A program made the translations under genes and the position numbers. The notes under the pieces are model-generated. The model made no database searches, was not told the origin of the DNA, and saw only the letters and a program-made list of their open reading frames with translations. 64,000 nucleotides of DNA from Bifidobacterium cuniculi (GTDB lineage Bacteria; Actinomycetota; Actinomycetes; Actinomycetales; Bifidobacteriaceae), in NCBI RefSeq assembly GCF_000741575.1, contig NZ_JGYV01000009.1, positions 41,979-105,978 on the forward strand, read 5' to 3'. Below are positions 16,927 through 25,638 of the stretch, one piece after another (within the stretch, counting starts at the first letter, position 1; every line of letters starts with the position of its first letter).

Positions 16927-17694
16927 TCAGCTGGCGGCGCCGGCGAGCGCGGTGCGCTGGATGGCCTGGAGTTCCCTGTTGCCCTTGGTCGCCAGGTCGA
17001 GCAGCACGTTGAGTTCGTCGCGGGAGAAGGGGCGATGTTCGGCGGTACCCTGGATCTCGATGAACTCGCCGGAGCCGGTCATGGCGACGTTCATGTCGGT
17101 CATGGCCTGGCTGTCCTCGATGTACGGCAGGTCGAGCATGGGGTGGCCGTTGATGATGCCGACGGAGACGGCGGAGACGCTGTCCTTGAGCACGCGTTCG
17201 GCGCTGCGGATCCTGCGCTGCTTCTCGGCCCAGCGCAACGCCTCGACGAGGGCGACGTAGGCGCCGGTGATGGAGGCGGTGCGGGTGCCGCCGTCGGCCT
17301 GGAGCACGTCGCAGTCGAGCTGGATCTGGTTCTCGCCCAGCGCCTTCATGTCGACCACGCCGCGCAGGCAGCGGCCGATGAGGCGGCTGATCTCGTGGGT
17401 GCGGCCGCCGACCTTGCCGCGGACGGATTCGCGGTCGGTGCGTTCGGCGGTGGCGCGCGGCAGCATGGAGTATTCGGCGGTGACCCATCCCAGGCCGCTG
17501 TCCTTGCGCCAGCGCGGCACGCCCGGAGTGAAGGTGGCGGTGCACATGACGCGCGTGTTGCCGCATTCGATGAGCACGGAGCCTTCGGGGATGTCGGTGA
17601 AGCTGCGCGTGATCTTCACGGGGCGCAGTTCGTCCACGGCACGCCCGTCGGGGCGGATGACGGTCTTCTCGGTCAGCAGATCCTTGATTTCCAC
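16927..17694 (-). CDS. rph: Ribonuclease PH
   Basis: Phosphorolytic 3'-5' exoribonuclease that trims tRNA 3' ends. 255 residues, typical. Start is GTG at 17694 with AGGAAG four bases before it. Family marks: [43 protein letters not shown], and [19 protein letters not shown] with the phosphate-binding region. First gene of the rph-rdgB-FemAB run. Confidence 0.96.
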   Translation of the reverse strand: MEIKDLLTEKTVIRPDGRAVDELRPVKITRSFTDIPEGSVLIECGNTRVMCTATFTPGVPRWRKDSGLGWVTAEYSMLPRATAERTDRESVRGKVGGRTHEISRLIGRCLRGVVDMKALGENQIQLDCDVLQADGGTRTASITGAYVALVEALRWAEKQRRIRSAERVLKDSVSAVSVGIINGHPMLDLPYIEDSQAMTDMNVAMTGSGEFIEIQGTAEHRPFSRDELNVLLDLATKGNRELQAIQRTALAGAAS

Positions 17695-17750
17695 GGTTCT
17701 TCCTTAGCTTCGTTCCGTTCGCTACCCATAGATAGTAGGCGCACAGGCCG

Positions 17751-17860
17751 CCCTTCCGCCCTCAGCGCGCCAAGCGGGGAGCGGAAGGGTGCAACAGCGG
17801 CCCACGGAAAGGCGGGAAAGGCGAGATTGGCTTCGGAGAGTCGTTTTCGCCGGAAAACGG
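17751..17860 (-). terminator. Two hairpins after the Pr6Pr membrane-protein gene
   Basis: CGTTTTC-GCCG-GAAAACG (17843-17860) lies just after the stop at 17864 on the minus strand. A second pair, CCCTTCCGC with GCGGAAGGG, lies nearer the rph start. Neither is followed by a good T-run, so termination is plausible only. Confidence 0.4.
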
Positions 17861-17863
17861 CCC

Positions 17864-18508
17864 TCAGGCGGCGCCCAGCACGGGCCGTTCGGGCATCGCA
17901 CGGTCCAGGAGGCACAACACCGCCCCCAGGGCGAGGGTGGCGGCCGCCACCTTGAGGCAGGACACCCCGAACTGGGACCATCCCAGCAGCGTGGGGTCGA
18001 GGAAGGCCATCGGGTAGGAGCTGCCGCCCATGCCGGGGCCCGCATGCGGCATCCACGTGCCGCGGACGAGCAGGAATCCCACGTAGGCAGCCGGGTAGAT
18101 GAGCCAGACGAGCACGTCCAGGGCCTTGAGGCGGTGGTGCGGGTCGAAGAGCAGGAAGTCAAGAATCACCATGCCCGGCACCACCCAGTGCATGAGCGCC
18201 GGCACGCCCAGTCCCACCAGGCGCATGACCGGCACGGACGCCACGTCCAGCGGCGCCGAGGGGATCACGGTCAGGGAGCCGACCACGAGCAGCAGCGCGT
18301 AGACGGTCACGCCGCCCTTGAGCCACGCCGGCGGCTGCTGGCCATGGATGAGGCTCGCCGCCGAGGACCACAGCATCACGAAGACGATGAGCACGGTGCA
18401 CTGCACGTTCACGTACGTCCACACATGGGGCAGTCCCCACACCGTCTTCAATGCCCAGATGCCGAGCGCGGCCGTCAGCAGCCGCCAGATTCCCGCAACA
18501 AAACGCAT
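17864..18508 (-). CDS. Pr6Pr-type integral membrane protein
   Basis: 214-residue protein with about six membrane segments, matching the actinobacterial Pr6Pr/DUF family related to eukaryotic AIG1/FAR-17a proteins. Seen: GIWRLLTAALGIWALK at the start, a conserved HWVVPGMVILDFLLFD segment, and FLLVRG with W-P near a C-terminal loop. No catalytic function is known. ATG at 18508 follows TATGCT by six bases, a leaderless arrangement; a longer in-frame start upstream would add a basic tail. Transcribed away from pncB. Confidence 0.75.
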   Translation of the reverse strand: MRFVAGIWRLLTAALGIWALKTVWGLPHVWTYVNVQCTVLIVFVMLWSSAASLIHGQQPPAWLKGGVTVYALLLVVGSLTVIPSAPLDVASVPVMRLVGLGVPALMHWVVPGMVILDFLLFDPHHRLKALDVLVWLIYPAAYVGFLLVRGTWMPHAGPGMGGSSYPMAFLDPTLLGWSQFGVSCLKVAAATLALGAVLCLLDRAMPERPVLGAA

Positions 18509-18640
18509 GGCACCAGCATACCGGGTGGCGGGGTGCCTCCGCCATGCCACGCCCGGGCGCAATGGCCCACGGACCGACTACGCTTGGACGAAACACGCGA
18601 CATGCCCATGCCCGCCGCATCCCAACGAAGGAGACAGACC

Positions 18641-19969
18641 GTGCTCGACTACAACGCGCCGCTGATGACCGACATGTACGAATACACGATGCTCGACGCC
18701 ACCCTGCAGGACGGCACCGCGAACCGCGACTGCGTCTTCGAGGTCTTCACCCGCCACCTGCCCCAGAACCGGCGCTACGGCGTGCTCGCCGGCACCGGCC
18801 GCCTCCTCGAGGCGCTCAAGGACTTCCATTTCGCCGAGGACGACCTGCGCTTCCTGGCGGACCGCCACATCGTGAACAAGTCCACCATCGACTACCTCGA
18901 GCGTTTCGAGTTCACGGGCACGATCCGCGGCTACCGCGAGGGCGAGGTCTACTTCCCCGACTCCCCCGTCCTGCAGGTCGAGGGCAAGTTCGGCGAGTGC
19001 ACGCTCCTGGAAACGCTCATCCTGTCCATCCTCAACTACGACTCCGCGGTCGCCGCCGCCGCCAGCCGCATGACCAGCGCCGCCAAGGGCCGCCCCTGCA
19101 TGGACATGGGCGGCCGGCGCACCAACGAGTGGGCGGCCGTGGCGGCGGCGCGCGCCTCCATCGTCGGCGGCTTCCGCGGCACCGCGAACCTGCTGGCGGC
19201 GAAACTCTACGACCTGCTGGCCATCGGCACCGCCGCGCACGCCTTCACGCTCGTGCACGACTCGGAGCGCGCCGCCTTCGAGTCGCAGATCGCCGCGCTC
19301 GGCCGCAACACCACGCTGCTGGTCGACACCTACGACATCGAGCAGGCGGTCAAGCTGGCCGTGGAAGTCGCCGGCCCGGAGCTCGGCGGCGTGCGCATCG
19401 ACTCCGGCGACCTGGCGTCGCTGGCGCAGCGCGTGCGCAACCAGTTGGACGCGCTGGGCGCCACGAACACGAAGATCACCGTGACCAACGATCTCGACGA
19501 GTACGCGATCGCGTCCCTGCAGACCGCGCCCGTCGACTCCTACGGCGTGGGCACGCAGCTGGTCACCGGCTCGGGCTCGCCTACCTGCTCGATGGTGTAC
19601 AAGCTGGTGGAGCGCACCGGCGACGATGGGCGGATGCAGCCGGTGGCGAAGAAGTCGAAGGACAAGGCGACGGTGCCCGGCCGCAAGCTGGCGTACCGCT
19701 CCTACGAGTATTCGCTGGCCGAATGCGAGCACGTGGTCTCCGGCCCCGTCGCCGAGCTGGACTGCTTCGAACCCGGCGACGGCTGGCGCAACCTGCTCGT
19801 CGACTTCGTGGACCATGGGCAGATCGACGACGCCTACACCGGCCATGACGCCATCATGGACGCGCAGAAGCACCATGCGGAGGCGCTTGCGGAGCTGCCG
19901 ATCACCGCGCAGTCGCTCATGAAGGGCGACCCGGTGATCCCCACGCAGATGGTGACGCTGCCTTGGTAG
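18641..19969 (+). CDS. pncB: Nicotinate phosphoribosyltransferase
   Basis: Converts nicotinate and PRPP to nicotinate mononucleotide in NAD salvage. 442 residues from GTG at 18641, preceded by AAGGAG with a seven-base spacer. Marks: LMTDMYEYTM at the N-terminus, FTRHLPQNRRYGVLAG, the block FDMG-like MDMGGRRTN near 156, and GVRIDSGDLASLAQRVR (about 251-267), characteristic of the family, then YGVGTQLVTG. The aldo/keto reductase gene follows 107 bases later with its own promoter region. Confidence 0.95.
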   Translation: MLDYNAPLMTDMYEYTMLDATLQDGTANRDCVFEVFTRHLPQNRRYGVLAGTGRLLEALKDFHFAEDDLRFLADRHIVNKSTIDYLERFEFTGTIRGYREGEVYFPDSPVLQVEGKFGECTLLETLILSILNYDSAVAAAASRMTSAAKGRPCMDMGGRRTNEWAAVAAARASIVGGFRGTANLLAAKLYDLLAIGTAAHAFTLVHDSERAAFESQIAALGRNTTLLVDTYDIEQAVKLAVEVAGPELGGVRIDSGDLASLAQRVRNQLDALGATNTKITVTNDLDEYAIASLQTAPVDSYGVGTQLVTGSGSPTCSMVYKLVERTGDDGRMQPVAKKSKDKATVPGRKLAYRSYEYSLAECEHVVSGPVAELDCFEPGDGWRNLLVDFVDHGQIDDAYTGHDAIMDAQKHHAEALAELPITAQSLMKGDPVIPTQMVTLPW

Positions 19970-20076
19970 CCCACGCCTACGTCACCTTCCTGACCGCACC
20001 GAACGGTATGCTGGAAGCGCCTTTGTGCAACGATGCAAACCTTGATATCACTTACGACCAAACCCAAAGGAACCCC

Positions 20077-21087
20077 ATGATCGAAATCCCCGGAATCTAC
20101 GTGGCCGACCCGAAGCGCTACGAGCGCATGCAGTACGCGCGCAGCGGCGACAGCGGCCTGCAGCTGCCCCGCATCTCCCTGGGCCTGTGGCACAACTTCG
20201 GTGACCTCAACACCTACGATTCGATGAAGGCGACCGTCACCTGCGCCTTCGACCACGGCATCACCCAGTTCGACCTGGCGAACAACTACGGCCCGAAGGC
20301 CGGCAGCGCCGAACGCAACTTCGGCCGCATGATGCGCGAGTTCCTCACCCCCTACCGTGACGAGATCATCGTCACCACGAAGGCCGGCTACGACATGTGG
20401 CCCGGCCCGTACGGCATCGGCGGCAGCCGCAAGTACCTGCTGGCCAGCCTCGACCAGTCGCTCGAACGCATGGGCCTGGAGTACGTGGACATCTTCTACC
20501 ACCACTGCATGGACCCGAACACGCCGCTCGAGGAGTCGATGGGCGCGCTCGAGCAGGCCGTGCGCTCCGGCCGCGCCCTCTACGCTGGCCTGTCCAACTA
20601 CGACGGCCCGACGCTGGAACGCGCCACCGCGATCCTCGACGAGCTGCACGTGCCCTTCATCATCAACCAGAACTGCTACAACATCTTCGACCGCACCGTA
20701 GAGCGCAACGGCCTCAAGGACATGGCCAAGAAGCTGGGCAAGGGCCTGATCACCTTCTCCCCGCTCGCCCAGGGCCTGCTCACCAACCGGTACCTCAACG
20801 GCGTGCCCGCAGACAGCCGCATCGCCCACGACAACCGCTTCCTCAACGAGAACGCGCTCACCGAGGACCGCCTGCAGCAGATTCGCGACCTCAACGACCT
20901 CGCGCAGCAGCGCGGCCAGACCCTCGCCGAGATGTCGCTCGCGTGGCTGCTGCACGACGACGCCGTCACCTCCGTGCTCGTCGGCGCCTCGCGCCCCCAG
21001 CAGATCCTCGACGACATCGCCGCCATGGAGAACACCGGGTTCAGCGCCGAGGAGCTCGCCAGGATCGACGAGATCGCGTTGCGCTGA
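20077..21087 (+). CDS. Aldo/keto reductase (YghZ/KCNAB-like)
   Basis: 336-residue NADPH-dependent oxidoreductase with a TIM-barrel. Closest in pattern to L-glyceraldehyde-3-phosphate reductase YghZ and potassium-channel beta subunits. Seen: catalytic Asp and Tyr in DLANNYGPKAGSAERNFG, Lys in VTTKAGYDMWPGPYG, His in DIFYHHCMD, and the NADP-binding tail VLVGASRPQQILDDIAAMEN. ATG at 20077 follows AAAGGA by five bases. Substrate in vivo is unknown; detoxifying methylglyoxal or other aldehydes is usual for the group. Confidence 0.9.
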   Translation: MIEIPGIYVADPKRYERMQYARSGDSGLQLPRISLGLWHNFGDLNTYDSMKATVTCAFDHGITQFDLANNYGPKAGSAERNFGRMMREFLTPYRDEIIVTTKAGYDMWPGPYGIGGSRKYLLASLDQSLERMGLEYVDIFYHHCMDPNTPLEESMGALEQAVRSGRALYAGLSNYDGPTLERATAILDELHVPFIINQNCYNIFDRTVERNGLKDMAKKLGKGLITFSPLAQGLLTNRYLNGVPADSRIAHDNRFLNENALTEDRLQQIRDLNDLAQQRGQTLAEMSLAWLLHDDAVTSVLVGASRPQQILDDIAAMENTGFSAEELARIDEIALR

Positions 21088-21128
21088 CGCGGGCCCCGCC
21101 TCGTGCCTTCCGCCGCCCCAGCGCCCTC

Positions 21129-21305
21129 CTGGATTAAAGCGGGCACCGGGTTGAACGCCTTTCCAGTGTTAAAGCGGGCACCGGGACGGGGGCGTTTCCT
21201 GGATTAAAGCGGGCACCCGGTTGAAGAACTCTCGGTTCTTCAACCGGGTGCCCGCTTTAATCCAGGAAACGCCCCCGTCCCGGTGCCCGCTTTAACACTG
21301 GAAAG
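21129..21305. repeat. Long palindrome, family B (GCGGGCACC type)
   Basis: Arms 21159-21229 and 21235-21305 are exact 71-base complements around a five-base loop. Each arm holds two copies of TTAAAGCGGGCACC followed by C/GGG and separate linkers. A third copy of the unit lies just outside the left arm (21133-21150) with no partner. It stands between the convergent aldo/keto reductase and DUF3039 genes. Confidence 0.95.
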
Positions 21306-21357
21306 CAACAAAAAGCAATAAAGCGACGCGAATCGGCAACGCACAGGCGCCCGGGAC

Positions 21358-21639
21358 CTAGAACATGGCGCCCGAATACTCCTCGTAGATCTTCTTGCAC
21401 TCCGGACACACCGGGTAGTCCTTCGGGTTGCGGCGCGGCACCCACACCTTGCCGCACAGGGCCACCACCGGGCGGCCCGTCAGGCGCGACTCCTCGATGC
21501 GCTCGCGCGAGACGTAATGCGCGAAACGGTCGGCGTCGCCGCCGTCGTCACGCTTCGCCTGCGTGTCCTCCTGCGGTCGTTCCAGGACCGAGGTGCCCGT
21601 CGAGAAATCCGGCTCGGTGCTTGTCTCGAAATCGTCCAT
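21358..21639 (-). CDS. DUF3039 family protein
   Basis: 93-residue actinobacterial protein of unknown role. An acidic, Thr-rich N-terminus precedes the conserved domain with HYVSRERIEESRLTGRP, ALCGKVWVPRRNP and a paired-cysteine PVCPECKKIYEE, so it could bind zinc through three cysteines. ATG at 21639 has GGGAGGA four bases upstream. Divergent from coaD. Confidence 0.88.
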   Translation of the reverse strand: MDDFETSTEPDFSTGTSVLERPQEDTQAKRDDGGDADRFAHYVSRERIEESRLTGRPVVALCGKVWVPRRNPKDYPVCPECKKIYEEYSGAMF

Positions 21640-21762
21640 GATGTCCTCCCCGTCAGAAGTGTGCTGCCGTTCGCTCCATAATATTAGTCGCAGGGCCATC
21701 GCACAATCCGCTGGCTGCGCGATTCGCCGTGTCCAGTCGGTCGATTGCGTAGTCTAGTGCAC

Positions 21763-22251
21763 ATGACCATTGCAGTTTGCCCCGGATCCTTCGATCCCGT
21801 CACCGACGGCCACATCGACGTCATCCGTCGTTGCGCGCGCCTGTTCAGCACCGTGCACGTCGTCGTCGCGGTCAACGCGGCGAAGACGCCCCTCTTCAGT
21901 GAGGAAGAGCGCGTCGACATCATCAGTCACGTCCTCGCCGATGCCGGCGTGACGAACGTCATCGTCAGCTCCACCGACGGACTGATCACCGACTATTGCA
22001 AGCACGTCGGCGCCACCGTCATCGTCAAGGGACTGCGGCAGAACGGCGACTACGAGGCGGAGCTGGGCATGGCGCTCGTCAACCGCAAGCTCGGCAACGT
22101 CGAGACGCTGTTCCTGCCGGCCGACCCGGTGCTCGAGCACGTCTCCAGTTCGGTGGTCAAGGACGTCGCGCGACACGGCGGCGACATCACCGGCATGGTT
22201 CCCGACTATGTCGTGGCAAAATTGATAACGGCATTGCGCGCTGAGCGATAG
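21763..22251 (+). CDS. coaD: Pantetheine-phosphate adenylyltransferase
   Basis: Penultimate step of coenzyme A synthesis: 4'-phosphopantetheine plus ATP to dephospho-CoA. 162 residues. Nucleotidyltransferase motif [15 protein letters not shown] (T/HxGH type) at residues 6-20, [16 protein letters not shown] in the middle and [17 protein letters not shown] near the end are diagnostic. ATG at 21763 lacks a Shine-Dalgarno site but TAGTCT ends seven bases before it, so the transcript is probably leaderless. First of a run coaD - SepIVA-like gene - DUF177 - rpmF - rnc. Confidence 0.96.
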   Translation: MTIAVCPGSFDPVTDGHIDVIRRCARLFSTVHVVVAVNAAKTPLFSEEERVDIISHVLADAGVTNVIVSSTDGLITDYCKHVGATVIVKGLRQNGDYEAELGMALVNRKLGNVETLFLPADPVLEHVSSSVVKDVARHGGDITGMVPDYVVAKLITALRAER

Positions 22252-22259
22252 GAGGGCGA

Positions 22260-22919
22260 ATGGCTGCCGAGGAAGCACGCGAGGAACAGGACGGCGCGAC
22301 CGCCAAGCGTCGCGCCCTGGAGAACATGCCGGACCTGCGCGAGCACCACGGCGCCGAGGAGACCCCGAGCCAGGCGGAGTTTACGACGGTCTACGACACA
22401 ATCGACCAGATGGAGGCACGTCTCAACGAGGCGAAGGGTACCATGTTCTCCCCCAGCCAGGTGAAGATCGACCGCGACGAGTTCCTCGAGCAGCTCGAGG
22501 CGCTCAAGGCAATGCTGCCGATCCAGCTGGAGCGCGCGTCCGCGCTCATGCGGGCGGCGGAACAGCGACTCGAGAGCGCGCAGTCGCAGGCGAACATGAT
22601 CATCAGCTCGGCGCAGAGCCGCGCGCAGGACATGATCGCGCAGGCCGACGAGCAGGTGAAGTTCCTCACCGGCCAGGAGAACGTCACGCAGCTGGCGCGC
22701 GACCGCGCCCGTTCGATCCTCGACAAGGCGCAGGCCAACGCCGACCGCCTCACGCAGGGCGCCGACCGCTACTGCATCGGCGTGATGAACGACCTCATGG
22801 AACAGCTGCACAAGGTGGAACGCAACGTGGACGGCGGCATCAAGGTGCTCCAGGACCGTCAACAGGCCGCCGCGGAGGACCTGCCGCACCTGGACGAGGA
22901 CGACTACCCGCAGAATTGA
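22260..22919 (+). CDS. SepIVA-like coiled-coil cell-division protein
   Basis: 219-residue cytoplasmic protein with a long helical, coiled-coil-prone region (about residues 45-200) rich in Ala, Gln, Glu and Arg, resembling DivIVA-type and SepIVA septation factors. Its place immediately before the DUF177 gene and near rnc matches the mycobacterial gene Rv2927c (SepIVA). ATG at 22260 follows AGGAGGG by four bases and lies eight bases after the coaD stop, so the two are co-transcribed. The acidic ends flank the coil. The assignment rests on pattern and context, not on a searched match. Confidence 0.72.
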   Translation: MAAEEAREEQDGATAKRRALENMPDLREHHGAEETPSQAEFTTVYDTIDQMEARLNEAKGTMFSPSQVKIDRDEFLEQLEALKAMLPIQLERASALMRAAEQRLESAQSQANMIISSAQSRAQDMIAQADEQVKFLTGQENVTQLARDRARSILDKAQANADRLTQGADRYCIGVMNDLMEQLHKVERNVDGGIKVLQDRQQAAAEDLPHLDEDDYPQN

Positions 22920-23136
22920 TGCCTCTCAACGGAAATCCCTGTATGCAGGAAAATCGGGAACGGCCATTTTCCAAGGATTTCGCAATTACCTATGGACGCG
23001 GACCGCGTTGGGAGATATCTTTTTCGCAGGTATGCCCGAGCATGGGACCCCGCATGCGCGCACTGCGGCATCGGCGGAACCCGCGGATGCGGGGCATCGA
23101 GGAGCTGGAGCTCATCAAGGAACTAAGGATGGATTC

Positions 23137-23757
23137 ATGGCACGAGTGACTTATACGGATTGGACGATTCCCGTCGCGCAGATCGGTTCGCGCGCGGGGC
23201 AGTCGATGGAGATCGACCGCGAGTTCCCGGCGCCCGGCGGCATCGGCGACCGGATCGTGGGCGTCGACGAGGGCGCGCCGGTGCGGGTGGACGGCCGCTT
23301 CGACTCGATCGTGGACGGGCTGATCTTCACCGGCACCGTCCGTGCGCCCATGCATGCCGTGTGCATCCGCTGCGACATCGACCTGGACCGGGACCTCGAG
23401 CAGCAGGTCACCGCCTTCTTCCCCTATGAGGACCCGGCGGTCGGCAAGGGCAACGGCAAGGACGGCAAGTCGCAGGACGAGGAGATCGAAGTGCTTGCCG
23501 GCGAGGACGAGGCCGAGGACGTCTACCCGCTCATGGACAACGGCGCCTTCGCGGACATCGAGGCGCTCCTGCGCGACACCTTCGTGGACGCCCTTCCCAT
23601 GCAGCCCCTGTGCCGCCCCGACTGCAAGGGGCTGTGCCCGCAGTGCGGCGAGGACCTCAACGAGCATCCCGAGCACGCGCACCGGCAGGCCGACATCCGC
23701 TTCGCCGGCCTGGAGGCCCTCAAGGCGCAGCTGGAGGCCGAGCAGGGCGCCGAGTGA
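23137..23757 (+). CDS. yceD: DUF177 (YceD) family protein
   Basis: 206-residue member of the DUF177/YceD family, which is found beside rpmF in most bacteria and linked to 23S rRNA or ribosome assembly. Seen: CIRCDIDLDRDLEQ (residues about 73-86), an acidic insert of Lys/Glu/Asp, and the cysteine cluster CRPDCKGLCPQCGEDL near 159-174, likely a zinc site. ATG at 23137 has AAGGA seven bases before it. The 217-base leader after the previous gene contains a CGGAAATCC/GGATTTCG-type inverted repeat. Directly precedes rpmF. Confidence 0.9.
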   Translation: MARVTYTDWTIPVAQIGSRAGQSMEIDREFPAPGGIGDRIVGVDEGAPVRVDGRFDSIVDGLIFTGTVRAPMHAVCIRCDIDLDRDLEQQVTAFFPYEDPAVGKGNGKDGKSQDEEIEVLAGEDEAEDVYPLMDNGAFADIEALLRDTFVDALPMQPLCRPDCKGLCPQCGEDLNEHPEHAHRQADIRFAGLEALKAQLEAEQGAE

Positions 23758-23865
23758 CGCATCCCGGAGGGGATGCACGACGCCCGCGCCTGTGACGGCT
23801 TCCCGCCCACCCGGCCACAAGCCGCCCGCGGAAGCGCATGGAGGTTTCCGCATGATGCTTCGTCC

Positions 23866-23896
23866 GGCGTTCCACGCATGAGTCGCGTGGAACGCC
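23866..23896. repeat. Hairpin with GCATGAGT loop
   Basis: GGCGTTCCACGC and its complement around ATGAGTC (12-base stem). The same TTCC-GCATGAGT arrangement occurs in the element at 31454. It lies in the 271-base gap after the DUF177 gene, where the preceding 60 bases contain further GCATG-centred partial repeats. Confidence 0.7.
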
Positions 23897-23971
23897 AACC
23901 CGCGGGCTGCCCGTCCGGCATGCCTCGCCGGGCACCCCTCGACGGCATATGCGCCCTGTCCCGCCCCTCCG

Positions 23972-24002
23972 TTAGACTTCTGAACGCTTAAGCTCATATA
24001 TT
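23972..24002 (+). promoter_or_regulatory. Likely rpmF promoter
   Basis: TTAGAC (23972-23977) and TATATT (23997-24002) are spaced 19 bases, 26 bases upstream of the rpmF ATG, in an otherwise GC-rich gap. Confidence 0.4.
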
Positions 24003-24028
24003 GTTCGAACGAAACAGAGGAAACGACT

Positions 24029-24223
24029 ATGGCACTGCCAAAGTACAAGATGTCGCGCGCCAACACCCGTTCGCGTCGTGCGAACTGGAAGGCCCAGGCG
24101 GCCCAGACCATCACTTGCCCGAGCTGCGGCGCTCCGGCCCTGCCTCACATGGCTTGCCCGAGCTGCGGCGCCTACCGCGGTCGCATGTACCGCGAGGCCG
24201 TGCGTTCTTCGCACACCCGCTAA
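24029..24223 (+). CDS. rpmF: 50S ribosomal protein L32
   Basis: 64-residue zinc-ribbon ribosomal protein. It begins [20 protein letters not shown] and has two CPSCG motifs ([18 protein letters not shown]) that form the metal site. GAGGAAA precedes ATG by about seven bases. Terminator 27 bases after the stop; no second gene copy is seen here. Confidence 0.97.
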   Translation: MALPKYKMSRANTRSRRANWKAQAAQTITCPSCGAPALPHMACPSCGAYRGRMYREAVRSSHTR

Positions 24224-24250
24224 GGTGATGCTTTTCAAGGCATGAACATG

Positions 24251-24282
24251 GGAACCCTGCCATCGACGGGTGGCAGGGTTCC
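24251..24282 (+). terminator. Hairpin terminator after rpmF
   Basis: GGAACCCTGCCA and TGGCAGGGTTCC, a 12-base perfect stem with an 8-base loop, followed by TTCAT. Confidence 0.75.
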
Positions 24283-24488
24283 TTCATATCCGGCGGCAGG
24301 CGGCACCGCAGGAGCGCCGAGGCAGGCGCGGGACACCTCCTGATCCGTCGATGGGGATGCCGCCTCGCCGTCATGCACCCCGGGGCGGGCGCGGGGACGC
24401 CCAGCCTTGCCCCATCCCATGCTGCCCTGGGCGCTTTCCTCCCCGCAACCCCACTCTCCCGGCCACCTGAGGCACTAGGATGCAAACC

Positions 24489-25304
24489 ATGACATCACGC
24501 GAGCACAAGAACGAGCGCAAGAACACGAACAAGACCAGGTCCAGGCGCCACCAAGGCAAGCCGCGGCACGACATCCGCACCGCGGGCGAGGCGCCGCAGG
24601 CCGCGACCCAGGAGCTCCTCGACGCCTTGGGCACCACCATCTCCCCCGAGCTGCTGGTGGAGGCCCTCACCCACCGCTCCTTCTCCCATGAGCACCCGGG
24701 CGCCCCCAACTACGAGCGCCTGGAGTTCCTCGGCGACGCGGTCCTGGAATTCGTGGTCACGGAGACCCTGTTCCGCGAGCATCCCGACATGACGGAAGGC
24801 CAGCTCGCCAAGATACGCGCGAAGGCCGTCTCCGAGGAAGAGCTGAGCCAGGTGGCGCGCGACAAGCTGCACGTGAGTCCCTTCATCCTGCTCGGCCATG
24901 GCGAGGCGGCGCAGGGGGGCGCGCAGAAGAGCTCGATCCTGTGCGACATCGTGGAGTCCCTCATCGGCGCCACCTTCCTCGAGCACGGCATCGATGGCGC
25001 GCGCGAGTTGATCCACCGGCTCATGGACGGCGCCCTCGACGAAGTGGCCACGGAAGGCCCCGCCCTGGACTGGAAGACCTCGCTGACGGTGAAGGCGCAC
25101 GAGATGGGCTATGGCGAACCCACCTACCGCATGGCCGTGGGCGGCCCCGACTACGCGCCGGTGTTCACTGCACAGGTCCGGCTCGGCGACTCCCCGGAGA
25201 TCGTGGGCGTCGGCTCCGGTTCGAGCAAGCGCAAGGCGCAGCTTGCCGCCGCCGAGATGGGCTGGAACCGCCTGGACGAGATCGCGAAGACGGGCATGAA
25301 GTAG
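24489..25304 (+). CDS. rnc: Ribonuclease III
   Basis: Double-strand-specific endonuclease for rRNA and mRNA processing. A basic N-terminal tail (about 35 residues) precedes the catalytic domain with ERLEFLGDAVLEFVV (about residues 77-91) and the second acidic box DIVESLIGATFLE; a C-terminal dsRNA-binding domain ends with GVGSGSSKRKAQLAAAEMGW. I chose ATG at 24489 because TAGGAT ends seven bases before it, a leaderless layout; an ATG three codons upstream (24480) is the alternative. Its stop lies eight bases from a 162-base palindrome. Confidence 0.94.
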   Translation: MTSREHKNERKNTNKTRSRRHQGKPRHDIRTAGEAPQAATQELLDALGTTISPELLVEALTHRSFSHEHPGAPNYERLEFLGDAVLEFVVTETLFREHPDMTEGQLAKIRAKAVSEEELSQVARDKLHVSPFILLGHGEAAQGGAQKSSILCDIVESLIGATFLEHGIDGARELIHRLMDGALDEVATEGPALDWKTSLTVKAHEMGYGEPTYRMAVGGPDYAPVFTAQVRLGDSPEIVGVGSGSSKRKAQLAAAEMGWNRLDEIAKTGMK

Positions 25305-25312
25305 CGCCAGTT

Positions 25313-25474
25313 GTCCCCTTCCCCTTGGGTTTAGGGCGGGCACCCGGTCACAGGTGTTTCCTGAATTAGGGCGGGCACCGGGTTGAAGAACAAGAGTTCT
25401 TCAACCCGGTGCCCGCCCTAATTCAGGAAACACCTGTGACCGGGTGCCCGCCCTAAACCCAAGGGGAAGGGGAC
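25313..25474. repeat. Long palindrome, family B variant (TTAGGGCGGGCACC)
   Basis: Arms 25313-25391 and 25396-25474 are exact 79-base complements around a four-base loop. Each arm carries two TTAGGGCGGGCACC units, differing from the TTAAAGCGGGCACC of other copies, and the same substitution is present in both arms. It begins eight bases after the rnc stop. Confidence 0.95.
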
Positions 25475-25559
25475 CCACAACCCCAGCGGCACCACCTTCG
25501 CTGTCCACGACCGCATTCAGCATGTGGGCACGCACTCGGACTCCCCTGCCGCGTCCAGT

Positions 25560-25577
25560 AAAGTATGGCAGTACTTT
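25560..25577 (+). promoter_or_regulatory. Operator-like inverted repeat upstream of ilvB
   Basis: AAAGTA-TGGCAG-TACTTT, an 18-base inverted repeat 62 bases upstream of the ilvB start, in a region where the promoter is expected. The regulator is unknown. Confidence 0.4.
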
Positions 25578-25638
25578 GTGCCGTGCAACCGCACGCACGG
25601 CGAGACCAAACAAGACCAAGCGAGAGAGGGATCGAGCA

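Larger units (their letters stand above)
25305..25638. other. 334-base gap: rnc palindrome and ilvB leader
   Basis: The first half is the palindrome 25313-25474. The second half is the ilvB leader, with the operator-like site at 25560-25577. I found no leader peptide rich in branched-chain codons. Confidence 0.5.

Noticed and set aside
21129..21305. CRISPR-like array of TTAAAGCGGGCACC repeats with spacers
   Set aside because: Units are only 14-18 bases, occur in both orientations as palindrome arms, have mirrored linkers and no cas genes nearby.
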